NCBI GenBank assembly: GCA_049324115.1
Contig: JBMOMN010000005.1
Span: 62,001-126,000 of the forward strand
Source: UBA5796 sp040752455
GTDB taxonomy: Bacteria > Chloroflexota > Anaerolineae > Anaerolineales > Villigracilaceae
Direction of reading: 5' to 3'
Length of the DNA stretch: 64,000 nucleotides
The position numbers were made by a program, and so were the translations under genes. Under the pieces are notes generated by a model, which saw only the letters and a list, made by a program, of their open reading frames with translations, was not told the origin of the DNA and did not search any database. This document shows positions 31,706 through 40,400 of this stretch, piece after piece. How positions within the stretch are numbered: position 1 is the first letter of the stretch; each line of letters begins with the position of its first letter.

Positions 31706-34700
31706 CTACGGGGCCGGGATGTAGTACTCGATGATCAGTTGCGGGCGGAACGCGGCCCCGGCGTTGCCGCTGAAGAACTTCATGTAATCTGCAACGTTGT
31801 TATTGTTGTCATCCTTGGTGAAGGCCAGGCGGAACTGGGTGGGACCGGTCAGGTTGATGAAGGAGAAGGCAGTCTGGTCCAGGACGGCTGAATACCAGCT
31901 ATTGACCGGCACGTTTCCAAACGTGGCGACCCCATTGGCGCTGGCCGCAGCCTGGAAGTCGCTATTCTGCAGGGCGTACCATCCGAAGGCTCCCTGGCGG
32001 AGGTCCGCTTTCAGGCTGTTGAGGACGGTGAACGGGTCGGTGCCGACCAATCCCTGCTTGCGGATCTTGAGGGTCGCCTTGGTGATCACCGCGTTATCCG
32101 GCAGGGTTGCCGTGTAGAAGTGCAGGATGCCGCGATATTGCTTGTCTGCCGCGTCGTCGCCGAGATTGAAGGTGTTGGCGGTGGCGTTCAGCGAGCCGCC
32201 CACATTGCTGTTCTCGGCCGATTCGAGCACCCAGCCGTCCCTGGGGGCAATGGATTTGAACGTGAAAGTCAGGATTTCGGGGACGGTGTAGACTTCGCCG
32301 CCCGTGAAATCGCCATTGCCGAGGCCCAGCCCACCCAATGGAGTTGATGCACTATCAATGATGCTGTCGTCGTCCATCAGGTTCAGGCCGAGTGTGCCGC
32401 CGGTGTTCGCGCCGACGGTGACGGTGACTGTGTAGGTGTCACCACCGCCGGTTACGCTGGCGATGGCTGCATTGGGCAGGTTGCCGGTGGTCGCCAACTG
32501 GAAATCGCCGGTATCCACACCGGTCACGTCGGTCGAGAAGGTGACGGTGAAGTCAACCGTCGCAGTGACGGCCGGATCCGCGCCGGCGCGCGCGATGGAG
32601 GTAACGCTCGGCGGGAGGGTCAGTACCTGGGCTGTGTTGACGGCGTTGTGGTGGTGCAGGAGCAGCAGGCCCTTGCTTTGGTTGGCAGCGATGGCAGCCT
32701 TGTCGTAACTGATGTCGAAGGTCGGGTAGAGGCCGGGGATGTCATACCACATTGGTTCTCCAGTATAGGTGGGATCCACTGCGGTGAAGGACTGGTTGGC
32801 GACATCATAGGACATCACATCGGTGATATCCACAGCCCCGGCAGCTTCACGGCTCCAGCTCACGACGTAGAAGTCAAAGTCGGTATTGACGCCATCCACC
32901 AGCCCGATCTCGGTAAACGGCACGAGCAGGGTCATCACGTTGTTGTTGAAAGCGTTGGTGTTCGTGGCCCCGCTGAACATGTTCATGTAGTACCAGGCAT
33001 CGCACCATCCGGCCGAGAGCGAGCAGAAGACGGAGAACATCACATCGTCGGTCGTGCCAGTGAAGAAGCCCTGGTTTGTATTGAAGAGGACATAATCCGA
33101 AGTGCCGTCTTCGTCAACGTCAATGTAAACGTCGAATTCAACTGAATTGGGTGTGTCCCATTTTTCATAGGTGGAGATGCCGAAGAACAGGGCGCTATCC
33201 GCGAAAGCCCAGAACGGGTAGTCGGAGCCTACGCCCACGTATTGAATGTCGGCGTTGTTGGCCCCGCCGCTGCTGGTGGCCTCGTTGGGACTCTCGCCTT
33301 TCAATTCCAGGATGGTGACCAGGGAGCTATCGTCAACCAAATCTACGGGTGTTCCACTGGGTGTCAGGCTGAAGGTGCCGGTCGAAGCGGCGGGCAGGTT
33401 GAGGCCGCTTTCGGCCACAGACATGCTCGCACCCGGGCGGGCCGCAATGTGGACGGGCACGCGCAGGGTCGGGGCCGCGCCGGTCGAAGTCAGTGTGACA
33501 TAACCGCCGCCTTCAGCGAAGCGCTGGCGACCGCCGGTAGTCGAGATGGTGGCATCCCGGGCACGGGTCAGGGCTGCGGGATCTACAGCAACCGAAACCT
33601 GGATTTCGAGCGTGCTGTTGGCAGGGACGGTCACAGGGTTGACCAGGGCTGCCCCGCCGGCATCCAGCAAGGTCCAGACGAGGCCTGGGTTGGCCTGGTA
33701 ACGCTCGTCGAAGGTGACGTTGTAGTCCTGAGCTGTGCCGCTCTTGTTGCTGAAGGTGATGCTCTTCGTAAAGCTTTGGGCGCTCACGACCGCCATCGCG
33801 CCAAAGGCTACGCTGACCTGCCCGGGATCGTTGGTGTAGTAGCCGACCACATCGGACTGGACGGCGTTGGCTGCGCTGGCGCGGCCTGCGCCGACACGGG
33901 TGGGCGTGTACATGTTACCAGTATGGCTGGTGCCGGTGTAGACGTCATTGGTGGCGGTGTTCATCGCCAGGGCCTTGAGTTCGGCCACCGACCAGGTGGG
34001 GTGCGCCTGTCGCAGGAGGGCCATCATGCCTGCCACGTGCGGGGAGGCCATGGAGGTGCCGCCGAAGCTGACGCCCTCGCTGCCGGTACCGGTGGCAGTC
34101 GAGTAAACGGTATCGCCCGGAGCCGCGATATCCGGCTTGAGCAGGGTCCCGTTGCGGGCCGGGCCACGCGAACTGGAGGCCGTGAGGGTGTCTTCGACCG
34201 CAGTATCCGTCGTCGTGAACTGGTCGCGGTATTGGGAAGTCAGCCGGACGCTAACCGTACCGGAACCGAGGTCGGTCTTGAGGTCATTGCCGACCGTCAG
34301 GCTGGTCATCATGGACGGAATGGTGATGGTGGCATCCGAGCCGCCCATGGTGAACGGGAAACCCGGAACGTTATTGGCGATCAATGCGCCAACCGCGCCT
34401 GCATTCTGGGCATTTTTAACCTTTTCGACAAAGGTGCATGAGCCGCGGTCGATCAGGGCGATTTTCCCGGTGAGGTCTGCCAGCGCGCCCTGGGAAGTAC
34501 AGGCGGTGCCCGTACTGGCGTAGGCCAGGTCTGCCGTGATCCCCGTCGCGTCGAGGGTCGGGCCGAAGGCTGCTTCGGTCCCAGGATAGGTGCCGGGCGT
34601 CATTACGCCGGCGGTCGCCATGAGTTCGAAGGCCCCGACCACAGCGCCAGAATCGACGGTGTTGGCCGTGCTGATGGCATACTTGGCCATGCCGGGCGAC

Positions 34701-35875
34701 CCGGTGATGTAGTAGACGTCCCCGCTGTTGCCGGCTGACGTCACGACGATCACGCCCGCCAGGGCAGCGTTGTTGGCAGCCACAGCGGAAGAATCGTAGG
34801 CGGAACCGAAGCTGGAACCCAGCGACATGTTGATCACGTCGAGGTGGTCGCTCAGGTCGTTGTCGCCATTGGGGTCCATGGCCCATTCGATGGCCAGGTC
34901 GGTCAGATTTGTTGAACCACTGCAACCGAAGACGCGCAGGGCGTACAACTCAGCCTTGGGCGCCATACCCGGTCCAATGCGGAACGAATCGATGTATTGC
35001 TGGGCGGTCAGGCCGCTCAGGGTGGAATAGTCCCCGGCGAAGGTTGTGCCGTCCGGGTTGACGCCGAAACCGGCTGCGGTTCCAGAGACATGGCTGCCAT
35101 GCCCGTTGCAGTCCATCGGATCGGGATCTGGCGCGGGGACGGAGGCCGGATCGTTGGCATTATAGGCATCGCCTGCAAAGTCCCACCCGCCGACGACTTT
35201 GGCGGTCGGGAACAGGTTGCCTGCTTCCCCGAGGGTGGTGAAATCCTGCCCGGTGTAATCCCCCGGCCCGCCGAAGTTGGTGTGGATGTAGTCCACGCCG
35301 GTGTCGATGACGCCGATGGAAATGGTCTCACCCTGGAATGCGCCCAGTCCCGCCCACACTTGAGGCGCGCCGAGCAAGGGAACGCTGGTGGTGTGGTCGA
35401 TGTTCTTGGGGATCGCCGGGTGAATGGCCAGGACGCCGGGGATGTCGGCGATAGCCTTCAGGTCTTTGGGATCGACCCGCAGCCAGATGCCGTTATAGAC
35501 TTTTTGGGTGCGGTAGAGTTCGGTCGCTTTGATATCCCTGTCTCGCAGGCTTTGCATAAAACCGGCTTGCTCGGTTTTGATTGCGCTGATCTGGTTCTTG
35601 ACCGGCGCAGACTGCCCGCCGGATTCAGCGTAAAGCACCGCTGCCGGCGTCTGTCCGAGCTCGACTACGATGCTTACCGGCCCTTCGATGTCGCTGAGCC
35701 TGCCAAAGTAGGTCTGGACTTCGTCCAAACTGACCCCGATTTGAACCCTCTCCCGGCTTGGCGGTTTTCGGTCCTGGGCATTCGCCACCCCGACAAACTG
35801 AGAAAGTATCAGGACAAGGATGACCATCGCCATTCCCAGGCGGAGGGCCATCTTCAAAAAGTGTTTCTGTTGCAT
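31706..35875 (-). CDS. Large secreted subtilisin-like protease (S8) with PA domain and shared C-terminal domain
   Basis: A 1389-residue exported protein. Signal peptide residues 1-33 (ends VANA). An inhibitor-like propeptide is followed by the S8 catalytic domain: Asp in GVIDTGVDYIHTNFGG, His in CNGHGSHVSGTAAG, Ser in GGTSMASPHVAGMMALL. A PA insert lies between them (GKIALIDRGSCTFVEKVKNAQNAGAVGALIANN). Beta-rich domains follow. The last 185 residues (FTFKSIAPRDGWVLESAENS to IEYYIPAP) resemble the end of the giant protein at 37475-42643. A 12-bp stem hairpin lies 130 bp upstream. Probably digests extracellular protein. Confidence 0.9.
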   Translation of the reverse strand: MQQKHFLKMALRLGMAMVILVLILSQFVGVANAQDRKPPSRERVQIGVSLDEVQTYFGRLSDIEGPVSIVVELGQTPAAVLYAESGGQSAPVKNQISAIKTEQAGFMQSLRDRDIKATELYRTQKVYNGIWLRVDPKDLKAIADIPGVLAIHPAIPKNIDHTTSVPLLGAPQVWAGLGAFQGETISIGVIDTGVDYIHTNFGGPGDYTGQDFTTLGEAGNLFPTAKVVGGWDFAGDAYNANDPASVPAPDPDPMDCNGHGSHVSGTAAGFGVNPDGTTFAGDYSTLSGLTAQQYIDSFRIGPGMAPKAELYALRVFGCSGSTNLTDLAIEWAMDPNGDNDLSDHLDVINMSLGSSFGSAYDSSAVAANNAALAGVIVVTSAGNSGDVYYITGSPGMAKYAISTANTVDSGAVVGAFELMATAGVMTPGTYPGTEAAFGPTLDATGITADLAYASTGTACTSQGALADLTGKIALIDRGSCTFVEKVKNAQNAGAVGALIANNVPGFPFTMGGSDATITIPSMMTSLTVGNDLKTDLGSGTVSVRLTSQYRDQFTTTDTAVEDTLTASSSRGPARNGTLLKPDIAAPGDTVYSTATGTGSEGVSFGGTSMASPHVAGMMALLRQAHPTWSVAELKALAMNTATNDVYTGTSHTGNMYTPTRVGAGRASAANAVQSDVVGYYTNDPGQVSVAFGAMAVVSAQSFTKSITFSNKSGTAQDYNVTFDERYQANPGLVWTLLDAGGAALVNPVTVPANSTLEIQVSVAVDPAALTRARDATISTTGGRQRFAEGGGYVTLTSTGAAPTLRVPVHIAARPGASMSVAESGLNLPAASTGTFSLTPSGTPVDLVDDSSLVTILELKGESPNEATSSGGANNADIQYVGVGSDYPFWAFADSALFFGISTYEKWDTPNSVEFDVYIDVDEDGTSDYVLFNTNQGFFTGTTDDVMFSVFCSLSAGWCDAWYYMNMFSGATNTNAFNNNVMTLLVPFTEIGLVDGVNTDFDFYVVSWSREAAGAVDITDVMSYDVANQSFTAVDPTYTGEPMWYDIPGLYPTFDISYDKAAIAANQSKGLLLLHHHNAVNTAQVLTLPPSVTSIARAGADPAVTATVDFTVTFSTDVTGVDTGDFQLATTGNLPNAAIASVTGGGDTYTVTVTVGANTGGTLGLNLMDDDSIIDSASTPLGGLGLGNGDFTGGEVYTVPEILTFTFKSIAPRDGWVLESAENSNVGGSLNATANTFNLGDDAADKQYRGILHFYTATLPDNAVITKATLKIRKQGLVGTDPFTVLNSLKADLRQGAFGWYALQNSDFQAAASANGVATFGNVPVNSWYSAVLDQTAFSFINLTGPTQFRLAFTKDDNNNNVADYMKFFSGNAGAAFRPQLIIEYYIPAP

Positions 35876-36311
35876 TATTTTTCTCCTCTGTATTTTTGCC
35901 GAACAGATTTACTTGACTGACGAACGAAAACCGCGTACCTGAATCGTTTGCTTTTCCACCTCCTCGAAAATAGGATGTATGTCTTTCAGTTGGATCAAAC
36001 TAAAATCGGTATTTCCAGAAAACAGGAAATACCGATTAGAGCAGGCTAAAAGCCTCTTTGTTGATGGGGTTGATTGTGCGCCGCACCTCATTCATCTGTA
36101 CCAGCCTTAATTACAAAGGTTGCAGGAATACGGGGCGACAATGAAAGACATAGTACAATTATCGTGATATTTTATTTTTTGTCAATATTTTGTCCCCGAT
36201 GATTCTTACCAGGCGTTTTGGTGGGGCCGGGATACCCTGGACCAACGATCCGCCACAATTGGTCCGGGCCAAAGACGCTTCAAGCCTTACCGTTGAAAAG
36301 GAAGGAGAAAG
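35876..36311. other. Intergenic region between the S8 protease and yjbQ
   Basis: No credible gene. It holds a hairpin at 36004-36037 (AATCGGTATTTCC / GGAAATACCGATT), which lies in the presumed leader of the S8 gene. On the minus strand TTGACA at 36180-36185 with ATAATT 17 bp later is a possible, weak promoter for that gene. A short 60-codon frame here is not convincing. Confidence 0.4.
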
Positions 36312-36731
36312 ATGAAATCCTATCGGAAGGAACTCTGGTTCGACGTCCCGACCCGGCGCGCTTTCATCAATATCACCCGGGACGTGGAGGCCTGCCTCCT
36401 TGAAAGCGGCGTCCGCGAAGGCCTTATCCTTGTTTCTGCCATGCATATCACCGCCTCGGTCTTCATCAATGACGACGAGAGCGGCCTGCACCACGATTAC
36501 GAGGCCTGGCTGGAACGGCTGGCCCCGCACGAACCGACCGGCCAATACCGGCATAACCGGACAGGCGAAGACAACGCCGACGCCCATCTCAAGCGCCAGG
36601 TGATGGGACGTGAAGTGGTCGTTGCCGTGACCAACGGCAAGCTGGATTTCGGTCCGTGGGAGCAGATCTTCTACGGGGAGTTCGACGGCCGCCGCCGGAA
36701 GCGGGTGCTGGTCAAGATCATTGGGGAGTAA
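36312..36731 (+). CDS. yjbQ: YjbQ family protein (secondary thiamine-phosphate synthase-like)
   Basis: A 139-residue UPF0047/YjbQ protein. It shows the conserved LVSAMHITASVFINDDESGLHHDYEAWLERLAP, HNRTGEDNADAHLKRQVMGREVVVAVTNGKLDFGPWEQIFYGEFDG. All the conserved His, Asn, Asp and Trp residues are present. Members complement thiamine phosphate synthase defects weakly; the natural role is uncertain. AAGGAGAAAG precedes the ATG. A bidirectional terminator follows. Confidence 0.92.
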   Translation: MKSYRKELWFDVPTRRAFINITRDVEACLLESGVREGLILVSAMHITASVFINDDESGLHHDYEAWLERLAPHEPTGQYRHNRTGEDNADAHLKRQVMGREVVVAVTNGKLDFGPWEQIFYGEFDGRRRKRVLVKIIGE

Positions 36732-36765
36732 AAGCCGGATCCCACCGAAAAAGCATCGCAGGAAT

Positions 36766-36803
36766 CAAAAGAGAGGCTGTCTGGTATGACAGCCTCTCTT
36801 TTG
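36766..36803. terminator. Bidirectional hairpin terminator
   Basis: AAAAGAGAGGCTGTC, TGGTAT, GACAGCCTCTCTTTT. Perfect stem flanked by A and T runs between convergent genes. Confidence 0.85.
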
Positions 36804-36816
36804 TCTGTGGATCAGT

Positions 36817-37395
36817 CTACCACCAGGGGCTTTCGCAGCCGAGGAAGATGATGTCAATGTCAACCACGTTTTTCTTGCCGTACAAGTCGTGGATGATACC
36901 TTTGACGAATTGCACGAAATCCTGGTAAGACTTGCTCATCTCGCCGGTCACGCCGGTCAGGATGTCCACCTGGGTGCCGTCTGCCAGGGTGACGCGGAAG
37001 ATGGCTTTGGTAGCTTCGCCGAAGGTGCAGAAGTATTCCGGCTCCGGGATGGTGACGTAGAAGCCGAAATCGCCGAGCCTGGCCATAGCGCCCTTGCCGG
37101 TATAGTCCCGCAGGCCGTCGCCGCCGACGCAGGCGACGCAGGCGACGCTGGTCTCGTTCTGGTTATCTTTGAAGGCGCAGTCGAGCGGATAGGACTTGTG
37201 GCCGTAGACGTAGATGCTGCCCTTCAGGTCCGAGGGGCTGAACTTGCCGGTGACGGCGAAGTTGATCACCAGTCCCTTGCCCTGGATGAACTGGATGCCG
37301 CGCAGGGAGGCGGTCTTGGCCGGGGCGGCTGCGCTGGCGAAGGCCAGTCCCAGGATCGAGACGAGGGTCAGCAGGAAGATCATTTGTTTTTTCAT
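36817..37395 (-). CDS. Small secreted protein of unknown function
   Basis: A 192-residue exported protein (signal peptide MKKQMIFLLTLVSILGLAFASAAA). The mature part is beta-rich and has six cysteines, three close together (CAFKDNQNETSVACVACVGG), plus CTF and FLGCESPWW near the end. No family recognised. It lies 80 bp downstream of the giant surface protein on the same strand, so it could be read from the same promoter. Confidence 0.7.
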   Translation of the reverse strand: MKKQMIFLLTLVSILGLAFASAAAPAKTASLRGIQFIQGKGLVINFAVTGKFSPSDLKGSIYVYGHKSYPLDCAFKDNQNETSVACVACVGGDGLRDYTGKGAMARLGDFGFYVTIPEPEYFCTFGEATKAIFRVTLADGTQVDILTGVTGEMSKSYQDFVQFVKGIIHDLYGKKNVVDIDIIFLGCESPWW

Positions 37396-37474
37396 GGTTT
37401 GTTTCTCCTATACGGTTCCGGGCTGTCCGGCAGGTGTTGGCTTGCCGGACAGCCGCGAAGTTGGCCGGTAAACC

Positions 37475-40400
37475 TTATGGCAGGTAATACTCGATGACCA
37501 GCACAGGCTGGTAAGCCGGGGCGGCATCCCCGCCATAGAAGCGCAGGTAGTCGGCGCCCATGTCGTTGTTGTCATCCACCTGGAAGCGGATGCGGAACTG
37601 GGTGTTGCCGCCCAGGTTGATGAAGGCGAAGGCGACCGGCTTGAGGGCCGACTTGTACCAGCCGTTGGCCGGGGTGCGGGCGAACTGTCCGACCGAACTG
37701 CGACTGGCGGCGGCGTGGAAGTCAGCCGGGGCCAGGCTGGCAGATGGGCCGAAGAAGGGTTTCTTGACGTCCACCAGCAGGCTCTTGTGGGTGTCGAAGG
37801 GGTTCGAGCCGACCAGGCCCTGCTTCTTGAGTTTGAGCGTGACCGAGACGATCACGGCATTGTCGGGCAGGCTGGCGGTGTCGAAGGCGACGATGGAACG
37901 GAACTGGCGGTTGAAGTCGTCGTCACCGGCGAGCAGGTCGGCGGCCGGGTTGGGGGTGGGCAGGCCGACGAACCAGTCTTTGCCGAGCATGGTCTTGCCG
38001 TCGTAAGACGCGCCGCCGTTCTTGCTGTCTTCAGCTGATTCGAGCGTCCAACCATCCTGGGAACCGTTCGACTTGAAGGACTTGCTCAACTTCGCGAAGG
38101 TGGTGGTGAAGGTCATGTCTTCGCCATAGGTGGTGCCCTGGCTGTTGGCGGCGACAGCCCGGAAGTGGTAGGTGGTATTCTGGAGCAGGCCGCTGAGCGC
38201 CGCGCTGACCGGGGTGTCTGCCGCGCCGTTGACCGGGCTTGGGCTGGCGCTGACGGTGTTCCCGTAGCTGGCATCCAGGCCGTATTCGAAGGCGACCGTG
38301 GTCTCATCGTTCATGGCGTTGACGGTCCCGTTCAGGGTCGCAACCCGGTTGCCGATGCCGGAGGCGGGATCGGTGACGGCGGTGGGAGCGGACATGCCGG
38401 TGTCGAAGGTCAGGTTTGCGCCATAGGTCGTCCCGGCGGAGTTTTGGGCCACAACCCGGAAGTGATAGGTGGTGTTGGGCAGCAAGCCGCTGATCGAAGC
38501 GCTGACCGGGGTGTCCGCGCCGCCGGAGACCGGGCTTTGATCGGCAGCGACGGTCGAGCCGTAGGCGTTGGTCAGTCCGTACTCGAAGCTGACGGTGGCC
38601 GGGTCGAAGTTGGGGTTGATCGTGCCGTTGAGGGTCGCGCCGGTCAGGCTGATGCTGCTGGCCGGGTTGGTGACGGCGACGGGAGCCAGGAAGAAGCCGA
38701 CGCCGGAGAGCGGGACGATGTCGGGCGAGGAGAAGGCGTCGCTGGGGATCGAGACCTGGCCGGCCAGGGAGCCGGAGGCGGTGGGCGAGAAGGTCGCGCC
38801 GAAGGTGCAGGCGGCCTGTGGGGCCAGGGTCTGGCCGGAGCACAGGTCGTTCGCCAGGGCGAAGTCGCCGCTGACCGAGAGCGTGCCCAGGGTCAGGTCG
38901 GAGGAACCGCTGTTGGTCAGGGTGAAGGGCTGGGCGGCGCTGGTGGCGCCGACGGCCTGGCTGCCAAAGTCGTGCGAGACCGGGTCGAGCGAGACGCCGG
39001 GGGTGGTAACGGTCACGTCGAAGGTCTGCGGGGCCGAGATGTTGCCGGCGGCGTCGGAGGCCGAGCAGGAGACGGTCGTCGTGCCGATCGGGAAGGTCGA
39101 GCCGGAGGGCGGGTTGCAGGTCACGACCGGGGCCGGATCAACCAGGTCGGCGGCGGTGGCGCTGAAAGTCACGTCCGCACCGGCCGGGCTGGTGGCGACG
39201 GCGGTCATATTACCGGGGACGGTCAGGTCGGGGGCGGTGGTGTCCTGGACGGTGATGTCGAAGGAGGCGAAACCGGTATTCCCGGCTGCATCGGTGGCCG
39301 AGCAGGTGACGGTGGTGGTGCCGAGCGGGAAGGTGTCGCCGGAGTTGGCGTCACAGACCGGGGTCAGGGGACCGTCTACAAGGTCGTCCGCTGACACAGA
39401 GAAGTTGACGGCTGCGCCGGAAGGCCCAGTGGCTTCAGCGGTGATATTCGCCGGGACGGTGACGACCGGGGCGGTGGTGTCTTCGACGGTGATGTCGAAG
39501 GAGGCACTGCCTTTGTTGCCCGCGTTGTCGGTAGCCGAGCAGGTGACGGTGGTCGTGCCGAGCGGGAAGGTATCGCCGGAATTGGCGTCACAGACCGGGG
39601 TCAGGGGGCCGTCCACGATATCCGAGGCGGTCGCGGCTGCAAAAGTGACGGCTGCGCCAGCCGGGCCGGTGGCTTCGGTAGTGATGTCGGCCGGGACGCT
39701 GACGACTGGGGCGGTGGTGTCTTCGACGGTGATGTCGAAGGAACCGTTGGCGGTGTTGCCCGCATCGTCGGTGGCCGAGCAGGTGACGGTGGTCGTGCCG
39801 AGCGGGAAGGTGTCGCCGGAGTTGGCGTCACAGGCCACAGCCGGGTTGGCCGGGGAGGTTTCGTCGGTGGCGGTGGCGCTGAAGGTCACGACCGCGCCCG
39901 CAGGTCCGGTGGCTTCGACGGTCATGTTGCCGGGCAGGCTCAAGACAGGAGGTGTGGTATCCGATGGAGCGACATAGCCGTCCACCCAGTTGGAGGTAGC
40001 ACCGTTCAGGGCAAAGTTGTATAGCGTGCCATTTCTTGAATTGCCGCCTTCATCCAGAAGCGTGGTAACGCCAGCGTTGTTACCATTCGGCACGCCCTGG
40101 TTGAAATGGTAAAGGGCAACCAGCCCGGCCTGCGCCGATAACTCGCTGTTCATGCTCGCCTGGATTTCACCCTGTGTGCGAACAACATCCCAGATGCGAA
40201 CTTCATCAATCGTTCCATTGAAATATTCCCCACCATAGACGGAACGCCGACCAATATTCAGCGGGTTCGCGTTGTTAGGAATAGATTGGGTTGCCGTGAT
40301 GGTTGACCCCAGTTGGGCGCCGTCGATGTAATATTTGATCTCATTGGTGGCATCGTTGAACGTAACAGCCAGATGGTGCCAGTTGCTATCGAGCGGACGC

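Noticed and set aside
35909..36091. 60-codon frame upstream of the S8 protease
   Set aside because: No ribosome site, no recognisable composition, and it covers the hairpin at 36004-36037. More likely leader sequence.
38165..39394. 409-codon Gly/Arg-rich open frame on the plus strand
   Set aside because: Antisense shadow of the HYR repeats; its repeats only mirror the DNA repeats of the real gene.
39040..39930. Regular repeats that might suggest a CRISPR array
   Set aside because: Period is about 240 bp, the repeats lie in a coding frame and encode HYR domains; there are no short spacers.
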